Below are positions 30,306 to 38,437 of a DNA stretch of 64,000 bases, piece after piece. A program made the position numbers and the translations under genes. The stretch's first letter is position 1; every line of letters starts with the position of its first letter. Under the pieces are notes generated by a model. That model made no database searches. It was not told where the DNA came from and worked only from the letters and a program-made list of their open reading frames with translations. Origin of the DNA: Paracoccaceae bacterium (GTDB taxonomy: Bacteria; Pseudomonadota; Alphaproteobacteria; Rhodobacterales; Rhodobacteraceae). The DNA lies in contig JANQRE010000043.1 in NCBI GenBank assembly GCA_028284705.1, positions 1 to 64,000 of the forward strand. The letters run 5' to 3'.

Positions 30306-31205
30306 ATGAAACGCATTCTTGCGCTCGCCATGTCTCTGGCGATCTCTCTTCCGACCAGTCTTGCGGCTTTCTCTTTTCACGGCACCTATTGGGAAGTGAA
30401 AAAAGGTAAATCCTATGAGGCCGTCGGCCTCGGCATTCCCGCCTCCGATATGCAGGAAGCCTTCGATATCCATGTCGATGACGGCTATGAGATGACGCTG
30501 CTCGATGCTTACGACGTCGGCGGTCATACTTTCTTCAACTTCGTCTTCCGCAACAAGACCTCCAGCACCTGGACGGCTCGGTTCGGCCTTTCGGGTGGCC
30601 AATACCAGGATTTCTATGATCGCCAGACTGACAGGGGCCGTTGTTTGCGCCACCTCGATGTGTATCGCCAAGGCAACCGCGCCCGCTACCTGGCGATCTT
30701 CAAGACACATCGCTGCAAACCACAGCGCGCATATCACGGGCTCAGCGCGTCCGACCATCAGGCGAAATTCGACCAATGGACCGGGCAGGGCTGGGATCCG
30801 GTCAATGTCTCGGTCACCTCGATCAACGGCAAACGTATCTATGCCGCCTTCTACGAGAAACGCCCCGGCGGGACTTTTCTGAAGTCCTTCCTGACCCATG
30901 ATCGCCTGGCAGAGGAGGACGCCAAGCAGCGCGCGAAGGGGCGCCATATCGTCTACATGGATGCCTACACCCATGACCAGAACACCCTGCCGCGCATCTC
31001 GGCGATCTGGCGCGAGGTTTCCAAACCGGCCAAGCCCTGGATCAATTTTGTCAGCCAGCAGGTGAACGGTCTCGCCGATGATGCCCAGTCGGGGCGCTAC
31101 ATTCGCTATGTGACGGGGTACAGTCTGCAAAACAGCCATCGCTTCAACGGCGCGCTCTATAAGCCAAGAGCGTCGGGAGTGGCGGTCGGCGGCATCTCGA
31201 ACTGA
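30306..31205 (+). CDS. Secreted protein with BTRD1-like tandem repeats
   Basis: signal peptide; repeats such as FDQWTGQGWDPVNVSVTSINGKRIYAAFYEK. Confidence 0.65.
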   Translation: MKRILALAMSLAISLPTSLAAFSFHGTYWEVKKGKSYEAVGLGIPASDMQEAFDIHVDDGYEMTLLDAYDVGGHTFFNFVFRNKTSSTWTARFGLSGGQYQDFYDRQTDRGRCLRHLDVYRQGNRARYLAIFKTHRCKPQRAYHGLSASDHQAKFDQWTGQGWDPVNVSVTSINGKRIYAAFYEKRPGGTFLKSFLTHDRLAEEDAKQRAKGRHIVYMDAYTHDQNTLPRISAIWREVSKPAKPWINFVSQQVNGLADDAQSGRYIRYVTGYSLQNSHRFNGALYKPRASGVAVGGISN

Positions 31206-31255
31206 GCAGGGGCGGCGCGGATCGCCTTGACCACCCATCCAGGTCGCTTGCAGGG

Positions 31256-31771
31256 TCACGCGCCTAGCCCATAGGTTGCCAGAAGGTCATATCGCGCGCC
31301 ACGCGGTGCCAATGTCGATTGCCAAAGCGCGAGTTCCTCTACCGGGTGCCCCGACACGGACAGGTCCGGCATCACCCGCTCGACAAAAGCGCCTTTGCGA
31401 AACCGCCGGAGCGTGATGTGCGGGCGGAAGGTTTCCGATTTTAACCGCACCCCGGCGCGGTGAATGGCCCTATGCACCGCCACATGTAGCGCGTCGAGCG
31501 CCGGGGTTTTCTCCACCTCTGCCGCGATCAGCCGTGGCGGCACCCCGAAAGACCGCCAGCCCGTCACCGAGATCTCGGCCCGAGGGAGCGGTTTGCGTCG
31601 CAATTCGGTATCAGCGCTTTCCAGCGCCGCCTCGTCCACGTCTTCGAAGAAGGCCAATGTCAGATGCAGGCTGCGTTCGGGCACCGCACGTCCCTCGCGG
31701 ATTGCCGATTGCGCCAGTACGAGCGGAGCCACCATGGCGTCAGGCACCGGCAGGCCGAGAAATGCGCGCAA
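31256..31771 (-). CDS. thpR: RNA 2',3'-cyclic phosphodiesterase
   Basis: two HxT/S motifs: RSLHLTLAFFEDV and RPHITLRRF. Confidence 0.92.
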   Translation of the reverse strand: MRAFLGLPVPDAMVAPLVLAQSAIREGRAVPERSLHLTLAFFEDVDEAALESADTELRRKPLPRAEISVTGWRSFGVPPRLIAAEVEKTPALDALHVAVHRAIHRAGVRLKSETFRPHITLRRFRKGAFVERVMPDLSVSGHPVEELALWQSTLAPRGARYDLLATYGLGA

Positions 31772-31775
31772 GCGC

Positions 31776-32597
31776 CTAGCTCAACCACCGCTTGCGGCGC
31801 CGGTAGGATCTAACATCGCGATAGGATTTCCGACCCTCTTCCGAGAGCCCAAGATAGAATTCCTTCACATCCGGGTTCTCTCGCAGCTCGGCTGCGGGTC
31901 CATCCATCACCACACGGCCACTTTCCAGAATGTAGCCGTAATGGGCGAACCGGAGCGCCACATTGGTGTTCTGTTCGGCGAGCAGGAAGGACACGCCTTC
32001 CTTTTCGTTCAAATTCTTCACAATCCCGAAAATCTCTTCCACCAGCTGCGGCGCTAGCCCCATCGAGGGTTCGTCCAGCAAGATCGTCTCTGGTTTCGAC
32101 ATCAGCGCGCGGCCAATCGCCGTCATCTGCTGCTCCCCACCCGATGTATACCCGGCCTGCGATTTCCGCCGCTCCTTCAGCCGGGGGAAATAGGAGTAAA
32201 CCATCTCCAGATCGGCGCTCACATCGCTATCGCGGCGGGTATAGGCGCCAGTCATCAGGTTCTCTTCGACGGTTAGGTGCTCAAAGCAGTGCCGCCCCTC
32301 CATCACCTGAATGACGCCGCGCTTCACCATATCTGCCGGGTCGAGCCCCGCGACATTCTCGCCGCGATAGGAGATCGACCCTTTCGTCACCTCGCCCCGC
32401 TCCGAATGCAGCAGGTTCGACACTGCTTTCAGCGTCGTCGTCTTACCCGCGCCATTGCCGCCCAGAAGCGCGGTAATCCCGCCTTCCATCACTTTCAGCG
32501 ACACGCCTTTCAAAACGAGGATCACATGGTTGTAGATCACCTCGATATTGTTGACCTCAAGCAGGGTCTTCTGATCGGTCTCACTGCCATCCAGCAT
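31776..32597 (-). CDS. Branched-chain amino acid-type ABC transporter ATP-binding protein (LivF)
   Basis: GGNGAGKTTTLKAVS, SGGEQQMTAIGRALM, LivF-like. Confidence 0.92.
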   Translation of the reverse strand: MLDGSETDQKTLLEVNNIEVIYNHVILVLKGVSLKVMEGGITALLGGNGAGKTTTLKAVSNLLHSERGEVTKGSISYRGENVAGLDPADMVKRGVIQVMEGRHCFEHLTVEENLMTGAYTRRDSDVSADLEMVYSYFPRLKERRKSQAGYTSGGEQQMTAIGRALMSKPETILLDEPSMGLAPQLVEEIFGIVKNLNEKEGVSFLLAEQNTNVALRFAHYGYILESGRVVMDGPAAELRENPDVKEFYLGLSEEGRKSYRDVRSYRRRKRWLS

Positions 32598-32656
32598 GTC
32601 CTAAACCCTCATTAAGGTTAACGCGCGCCCGCGCCCATCCGCGCGAATGCTCCGGT

Positions 32657-32681
32657 CTTCATTCTGGTAAAAATACTCAAA
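32657..32681 (-). repeat. Post-terminator motif copy C (minus strand: TTTGAGTATTTTTACCAGAATGAAG)
   Basis: 24/25 identity to 11243-11267. Confidence 0.6.
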
Positions 32682-32713
32682 AATCCCCGGCCAGCCACAG
32701 CGAGCCAGCCGGG
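32682..32713 (-). terminator. Terminator hairpin downstream of substrate-binding protein gene
   Basis: TCCCCGGC...GCCGGGGA stem; minus-strand reading continues into GATTTTTGAG. Confidence 0.7.
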
Positions 32714-32722
32714 GAGATTATC

Positions 32723-34003
32723 TTAGTTGCAGCCAGCCTCGATGCTGTTCTCAGCCGCAAAGGCAGCAGAGTCTTCCGCCACGAGTGGCGCAATCACATC
32801 CTGATCGGACGGGCCGTAATCGGTGATCTTCGACCATGCACCGGCGGAGGCATCCCACTGCTTCACAGCACCCAGACCATTACCGCCATGGTTCTGGCAG
32901 GACACGGTAAATTCCGGACCGAAATTCGGCAGACCCAGAGCCGCCATTTTCGCTTCCGTCATCTCCAGCGCTTCCATGCCATCGCGCATCATCGCCGGGG
33001 TGATGTCACCGACCCCATGGATTTCCTGTGCGGTTTTGGCAGCTTCCGCGGCCAGCATCGCCGCATACATGCCCCGGTTATAGAGCACCGTGCCGACCTG
33101 ATCGCCAGCGCCAGCAGCTTTGCCCGCGTCGATGACGTACTTTTTCAGATCGTCATACAGCGGATAATCCGAGCCGATATTGTGGAAGGTCAGCGCCTTG
33201 TAGCCATTGGCCCCATCACCGGCGGGCAGCACGTCATTCTCCGAGCCGGACCACCAGATGCCGATGAAGTTTTCCATGTTGTAGCGGATGTTGGAGGCTT
33301 CCTGGATCGCCACCTGGTTCATCACGCCCCAGCCCCACATCAACACATAGTCGGGGCTTTGCTGACGAATTTGCAGCCATTGGGCTTTCTGCTCCTGACC
33401 GGGGTGATCGACGGGCACCAGCATCAGCTCATAGCCATGCTTCGCCGACAGCTCTTCCAGCGTGCGGATCGGCTCCTTGCCATAGGCCGAGTTGTGATAG
33501 ACCAGCGCGATCTTCTTGCCCGAGATATCACCGTTATTCACTTCGAGGATGTGGTTCACCGCGTGGCTCGCGCCATCCCAGTAGTTCGCCGGGTAGTTGA
33601 AGATATTGCGGAACACTTCGCCGTTCTTGGCCGAGGTCCGGCCATAGCCCATGGAGTGCACAGGGATACCGTCAGCGGTCGCTTTCGGGATCAGCTGATA
33701 GGTGATGCCGGTCGAGAGCGGCTGATAGACCAGCGCACCATCACCCTTCGTGGCCTCGTAGCACTCCACCCCTTTCTCGGTGTTGTAGCCTGTCTCACAT
33801 TCCACGACGCGCACCGGCACGCCACCGATGCCACCGTCCCGCTCGTTGAGCAGGGTGAAATAATCGGCATAGCCATCCGCAAACGGAATCCCGTTCGCCC
33901 CGTAAGGCCCGGTCCGGTAGCTCAGGGATGGGAACATCAGGTCCGCCATCACCGGGCTTGCGGCCATCACGGCGGCCACGGCCATTGTTGCTAGTTTCTT
34001 CAT
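32723..34003 (-). CDS. Branched-chain amino acid-type ABC transporter substrate-binding protein
   Basis: 426 aa, signal peptide, periplasmic-binding-protein type 1 fold. Confidence 0.9.
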   Translation of the reverse strand: MKKLATMAVAAVMAASPVMADLMFPSLSYRTGPYGANGIPFADGYADYFTLLNERDGGIGGVPVRVVECETGYNTEKGVECYEATKGDGALVYQPLSTGITYQLIPKATADGIPVHSMGYGRTSAKNGEVFRNIFNYPANYWDGASHAVNHILEVNNGDISGKKIALVYHNSAYGKEPIRTLEELSAKHGYELMLVPVDHPGQEQKAQWLQIRQQSPDYVLMWGWGVMNQVAIQEASNIRYNMENFIGIWWSGSENDVLPAGDGANGYKALTFHNIGSDYPLYDDLKKYVIDAGKAAGAGDQVGTVLYNRGMYAAMLAAEAAKTAQEIHGVGDITPAMMRDGMEALEMTEAKMAALGLPNFGPEFTVSCQNHGGNGLGAVKQWDASAGAWSKITDYGPSDQDVIAPLVAEDSAAFAAENSIEAGCN

Positions 34004-34059
34004 ATTAATCCTCCCATTGGATCACTTGATTGTAGGGTGCGTGATCTCACGCACCAGTC

Positions 34060-35136
34060 TTAATGCGGAAACGGCCAGAGCCGTAACTTCTCCTTCGCCA
34101 ACCGCCACAGCTGTGCCAGTCCGTGCGGCTCCAGGATCAGGAACATCACGATCAGCCCGCCCGACACGATGAACTGCAGATGCGCGGCGAGGTCGGTGGG
34201 CCAGCCCAGCCCCCCCACGAACACATTCTTCAGAAACACCGGCAACAGAACCATGAAGGCCGCGCCTGCGAAGCTGCCGAAGATCGAGCCCAAGCCTCCG
34301 ATGATGATCATGAAGAGCACAAGGAACGACTTGTCGATCCCGAAGCTCTCGCCCACTTCCGCCGCGCCGAGATAGACGCTGAAGAACAAGGCGCCCGCAA
34401 CGCCGACATAAAAGCCAGACACCGCAAAGGCGGTCAGTTTCGAGCGCAACGGGTTCACCCCGATGATCTCCGCCGCGATATCCATGTCGCGAATGGCCAT
34501 CCAGGTGCGCCCCACCGACCCCCGCGTCAGGTTCCGCGCCACGATGGCGAGGATCGTCACGAACACGAGACAGATCATGTATTGCGCCCAGGGCTCGGTG
34601 TTCGGCCCGGTAAAGGCGATGCCGAACATGGTCCTCTCCGGCGCGGAAATCTGCCCCGAGGCCGAGTAATTGTAAAACCACGGCACCTTGTTGAAGAGCC
34701 ACACAAGGAAGAACTGCGCCGCCAGCGTCGCCACCGCCAGATAGAACCCCTTGATCCTCAAGCTCGGCAATCCAAACAGCGTCACAACAGCGGCGGTGAT
34801 CCCCCCCGACAGGAAGATGTGGATCGCAATTGGCACATCCGGGAACCCGGTCATCAGCTTGTAGCAGGCATAGGCGCCCACAGCCATGAACCCGCCGGTC
34901 CCGAGCGAGACCTGCCCGCAATAACCCGTCAGGATGTTCAAACCGATCGCCGCGATGGCGTAGATCAGGAACGGCACCAGAACCGCATTGGCCCAGTAAT
35001 CGTTGATCAGAAACGGGATGACGCCAAACGCCACCGCCAGCACCACATAATAGCGATACCGGTCGAACTTGATCGGGAAGGTCTGACTATCCTCCCGATA
35101 GGTCGTCGAGAAATCTCCGGCTTCACGGTAAAACAT
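34060..35136 (-). CDS. Branched-chain amino acid-type ABC transporter permease (LivM)
   Basis: GYCGQVSLGTGGFMAVGAY; multi-TM. Confidence 0.93.
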   Translation of the reverse strand: MFYREAGDFSTTYREDSQTFPIKFDRYRYYVVLAVAFGVIPFLINDYWANAVLVPFLIYAIAAIGLNILTGYCGQVSLGTGGFMAVGAYACYKLMTGFPDVPIAIHIFLSGGITAAVVTLFGLPSLRIKGFYLAVATLAAQFFLVWLFNKVPWFYNYSASGQISAPERTMFGIAFTGPNTEPWAQYMICLVFVTILAIVARNLTRGSVGRTWMAIRDMDIAAEIIGVNPLRSKLTAFAVSGFYVGVAGALFFSVYLGAAEVGESFGIDKSFLVLFMIIIGGLGSIFGSFAGAAFMVLLPVFLKNVFVGGLGWPTDLAAHLQFIVSGGLIVMFLILEPHGLAQLWRLAKEKLRLWPFPH

Positions 35137-35391
35137 CTAGACGGCCTCCCCCTCATCATCCCGCAAGTGCTCCGGCACCGCACGATTGCGGCGTTTCGAA
35201 TAGCCCGTCGCCTCGGAATGGCGCACCAGTTGCAGATAGGTGAACAGTCCAATCGCAGCCCCGGCAACGGCCAGTACACCGGCCACCATGATCTGGCCGG
35301 TATTCTCCACATCCGCGGAGAGTGCGAGATAACCGAAGGCCCAAAACCCAGACCAGGCAATGACATTCAGAACTGCGATCAGTTTGCTCAT
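35137..35391 (-). CDS. Small membrane protein within the liv operon
   Basis: 84 aa, two predicted TM helices, tightly packed between livH and livM homologues. Confidence 0.75.
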   Translation of the reverse strand: MSKLIAVLNVIAWSGFWAFGYLALSADVENTGQIMVAGVLAVAGAAIGLFTYLQLVRHSEATGYSKRRNRAVPEHLRDDEGEAV

Positions 35392-35393
35392 CT

Positions 35394-36383
35394 CTACACC
35401 CTCTCGATGATCTTCTCGCCGAACAGGCCCTGCGGTCGGAACACCAGGAACACCAGCGCCAGCACATAGGCGAACCAGTTCTGCGTCGCTCCGCCCAGGA
35501 ATGGCGCACCGATCAGGAACTCAAAGAGCTGCTCTCCGACCCCGATGATTAACCCGCCGACAATAGCACCGGGAATGGACGTAAAGCCCCCAAGCATCAA
35601 GACCGGTAACGCTTTCAAGGCGATCAGCGACAGCGAGAACTGAACCCCAGATTTCGCCCCCCACATCATGCCGGCGACCAGCGCGACGAAGCCTGCAACC
35701 GACCAAACCAGCACCCAGATGAAGTTCAGCGAAATCCCCACCGACAAGGCCGCCTGATGGTCATCTGCCACGGCCCTAAGCGCACGGCCCTGCTTGGTAT
35801 ATTGCGAGAACACGATCAGCCCGGCCACCAGCACCACCGCGACGATGGTCGCCGAGATGTCCAGATTGTCGATGAAGAACCCGTAGCCAAAGGCCTCAAA
35901 CGTGGTCTGGTCGATCCAGTCATTGATCCCCTGCGGCAGACCAACATCGAGCTTCTTGATCTCCGCGCCCCACATCAGATCGCCGAAGCCTTCGAGGAAG
36001 TAGGCCAGCCCAATCGTCGCCATGAACAGCAGTATCGGCTCCTGATTGACCAGATGCCGGAAGATCACCACCTGCACCAGCCAGGCAAACAGAACCATCA
36101 CGCAAACGGTCAGGAAAATCGCCAGAAGTGCGGGAATCTCCCAACCGAAATAGTGGATGTCCGTTCCAAAAATCGCGTTGATCAGGTGGGAGAACGGCAC
36201 CTGCCCCTTCATGATCCCCACCAGCGTCATCGCCGAGAACAGCGCCATGACCCCTTGGGCATAGTTGAAGATGCCGGACGCTTTGTAGATCAGCACGAAG
36301 CCCAGCGCGACCAGCGCATAAAGCACGCCCGCCATCAGCCCGTTCAGGGTCACTTCCATCGCGAATAAGAGCTGATCCGGCAT
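35394..36383 (-). CDS. Branched-chain amino acid-type ABC transporter permease (LivH)
   Basis: NGLMAGVLYALVALGFVLIYKASGIFNYAQGVMALF. Confidence 0.93.
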   Translation of the reverse strand: MPDQLLFAMEVTLNGLMAGVLYALVALGFVLIYKASGIFNYAQGVMALFSAMTLVGIMKGQVPFSHLINAIFGTDIHYFGWEIPALLAIFLTVCVMVLFAWLVQVVIFRHLVNQEPILLFMATIGLAYFLEGFGDLMWGAEIKKLDVGLPQGINDWIDQTTFEAFGYGFFIDNLDISATIVAVVLVAGLIVFSQYTKQGRALRAVADDHQAALSVGISLNFIWVLVWSVAGFVALVAGMMWGAKSGVQFSLSLIALKALPVLMLGGFTSIPGAIVGGLIIGVGEQLFEFLIGAPFLGGATQNWFAYVLALVFLVFRPQGLFGEKIIERV

Positions 36384-36538
36384 TAGCTGTGACCCCACAT
36401 TTTATGCATCTCAAGTCCTGTCTGGGAGGTATCCCAGCCCCCAAACGCACCGCACCATTTTGTCTTCGCCGGAATTGCTGATATTCTGGCATCATTCTTG
36501 AACGTCTTTTTTGTGTTTATTTTTTCGGAGTGTTTTTC

Positions 36539-37045
36539 ATGTCCTTGCAGACTTCCTACAGCCACGAAGTTCCGTTGATCCCTCAGACGACACGCTACAA
36601 TTGCTGGGCGGCGGCCACAGCTATGCTTGCCAATTCCAGCATTCCCGCGGTCACCATCAGAACGCCCCGCGACCTCATCGGACCCAATGGCGACTTGCAA
36701 AATTTCTCCAACCGAACGGATTGGATCACTGGAGTTCGAAAGTTTGCGCAAGCGCATCGCATTCAGGTCGCGTCGCCGATGAGCTGGAACGAAAGAGCGT
36801 TGCATAAGCAATTGAGCTACGGACCGATCATGTTCGAGATGTTGTACGAAGAAAGCAGATTGGGAACAGCAAAGGGATCCGAGGGCCATATGGTTGTCGT
36901 CTACGGGATCGAGCCCGGCAAAAACGGATCGACAATCTACTTCAATGATCCTGATCCGACGGGGAAAGGCGCGCTCAGATTCATTTCCTACAGGCAGTGG
37001 GCGGCGCAGATGCCGGCACTTACCTACCGTGTGTTCTGGAACTGA
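36539..37045 (+). CDS. Papain-like cysteine protease family protein (C70/C39-like)
   Basis: 168 aa; VPLIPQTTRYNCWAAATAML (Cys), GHMVVVYGI (His), YFNDPDP (Asp/Asn). Confidence 0.78.
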   Translation: MSLQTSYSHEVPLIPQTTRYNCWAAATAMLANSSIPAVTIRTPRDLIGPNGDLQNFSNRTDWITGVRKFAQAHRIQVASPMSWNERALHKQLSYGPIMFEMLYEESRLGTAKGSEGHMVVVYGIEPGKNGSTIYFNDPDPTGKGALRFISYRQWAAQMPALTYRVFWN

Positions 37046-37049
37046 CCAC

Positions 37050-37568
37050 TTACCCCTCAAGATCGGTCTCCTCCACACGCATGTTGAAGGAAGTGCCCGC
37101 GTCACCCATTGTGAGAACAACGTCGATACGCGGTTCGCGCCATTCGGTGCTGCGAAGATGGAACCCCGGATCGAGCTCTCCAATCAGCTCGTAGGTTTCC
37201 TCGGCAATCGCTGAGGACCGCCATGCGTCCGCACGCTCCTGAAAGACTTGGCTCGCGGCTGGCTCAGTGCTGACGAAACACCAATGTGGACGATCACCGC
37301 GGCCATCGGAGATCGCGATGCCGAAACCTGCAAACGCATAGGTGGAATAGGTGTCGCCATCATTCTTGAAATGCCCGTCAGCCTCCAGATCGTCCGGCAG
37401 CGCCAGGCTCACCTCTTCCATCGGTGTCAGGCATCGCGCCTCAAACTCTTTCCAAGCATCGGCCTGCGCCGCGGTCGCCAAAAGGGCCAATAGGACGGCG
37501 GCAAAAGTCGCTGCAAAACGTAAATCACGCCTCAGAAAGTTGCTACAAAATGTGCAAAAGTCAGTCAT
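37050..37568 (-). CDS. Putative secreted protein of unknown function
   Basis: hydrophobic signal-like segment FAATFAAVLLALLATAAQADA; start overlaps livG stop. Confidence 0.65.
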   Translation of the reverse strand: MTDFCTFCSNFLRRDLRFAATFAAVLLALLATAAQADAWKEFEARCLTPMEEVSLALPDDLEADGHFKNDGDTYSTYAFAGFGIAISDGRGDRPHWCFVSTEPAASQVFQERADAWRSSAIAEETYELIGELDPGFHLRSTEWREPRIDVVLTMGDAGTSFNMRVEETDLEG

Positions 37569-38382
37569 GCGAGACCCCCAGATAGGCGTCGATCACCTCT
37601 TGGTTGTTGCGCACCTCATCCGGGGTCCCATCCCCGATCTTCTTGCCATAGTCCATCACGACCACACGGTCCGAGAGGTCCATGACCACGCCCATATCGT
37701 GCTCGATCAGCGCAATGGTCGTTCCAAATTCGTCATTCACATCAAGGATAAAGCGGGACATATCTTCCTTCTCCTCGACATTCATGCCCGCCATCGGCTC
37801 GTCGAGCAGCAGGAGTTTCGGCTCCGCCGCCAACGCCCGGGCCAGCTCGACGCGCTTTTTTAACCCGTAAGGCAAACGGCCCACTGGCGTTTTCCGGATC
37901 GCCTGGATTTCCAGGAAATCGATAATCTTTTCAACCTGCTCGCGGTTCTCGAATTCTTCCTCTTCCGCTTTGCCCTTCCACAGCGCCTGCGCAAAAAGCC
38001 CGGTTTTCATCTGCGTCAGCCGCCCGGTCATGACGTTGTCGAGCACCGTCATCCCCTCAAACAAGGCGATGTTCTGAAACGTGCGCGCAATCCCTTGCTG
38101 GGCAACCTGATAGGGCTTCATCGGAGGCCTCTTCGCCCCATGAAACCAGACCTCGCCTTCCTGCGGATGATAGAAGCCCGAGATCACGTTCAGCATCGAG
38201 GATTTCCCCGCGCCATTCGGCCCGATGATCGCGCGGATTTCCCCCTCATGGATGTCGAAAGAGATATCCTTGATCGCCACAACCCCGCCAAATCGCAGGG
38301 TAATATTGCGCATCTCCATCAGCACGCCACCGATCTGGCGTCCATCTGACGTGGTGTAATTTCCGCCACTCATATCATTCAT
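37561..38382 (-). CDS. Branched-chain amino acid-type ABC transporter ATP-binding protein (LivG)
   Basis: GPNGAGKSSMLNVISG; LivG-like. Confidence 0.93.
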   Translation of the reverse strand: MNDMSGGNYTTSDGRQIGGVLMEMRNITLRFGGVVAIKDISFDIHEGEIRAIIGPNGAGKSSMLNVISGFYHPQEGEVWFHGAKRPPMKPYQVAQQGIARTFQNIALFEGMTVLDNVMTGRLTQMKTGLFAQALWKGKAEEEEFENREQVEKIIDFLEIQAIRKTPVGRLPYGLKKRVELARALAAEPKLLLLDEPMAGMNVEEKEDMSRFILDVNDEFGTTIALIEHDMGVVMDLSDRVVVMDYGKKIGDGTPDEVRNNQEVIDAYLGVSHD

Positions 38383-38389
38383 CTCGACA

Positions 38390-38437
38390 CCTCACGGGAT
38401 GGCGGGCGGGGCGACATCGCAGATGAGCGTCGCACCG
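38390..38437. repeat. 48-nt intergenic repeat, copy 1
   Basis: cctcacgggatggcgggcggggcgacatcgcagatgagcgtcgcaccg; 44/48 match to copy at 41910. Confidence 0.75.

Noticed and set aside
34123-35469. 448-aa plus-strand ORF
   Set aside because: Antisense to livM/84-aa/livH genes; His/Arg/Gln-rich artefact.
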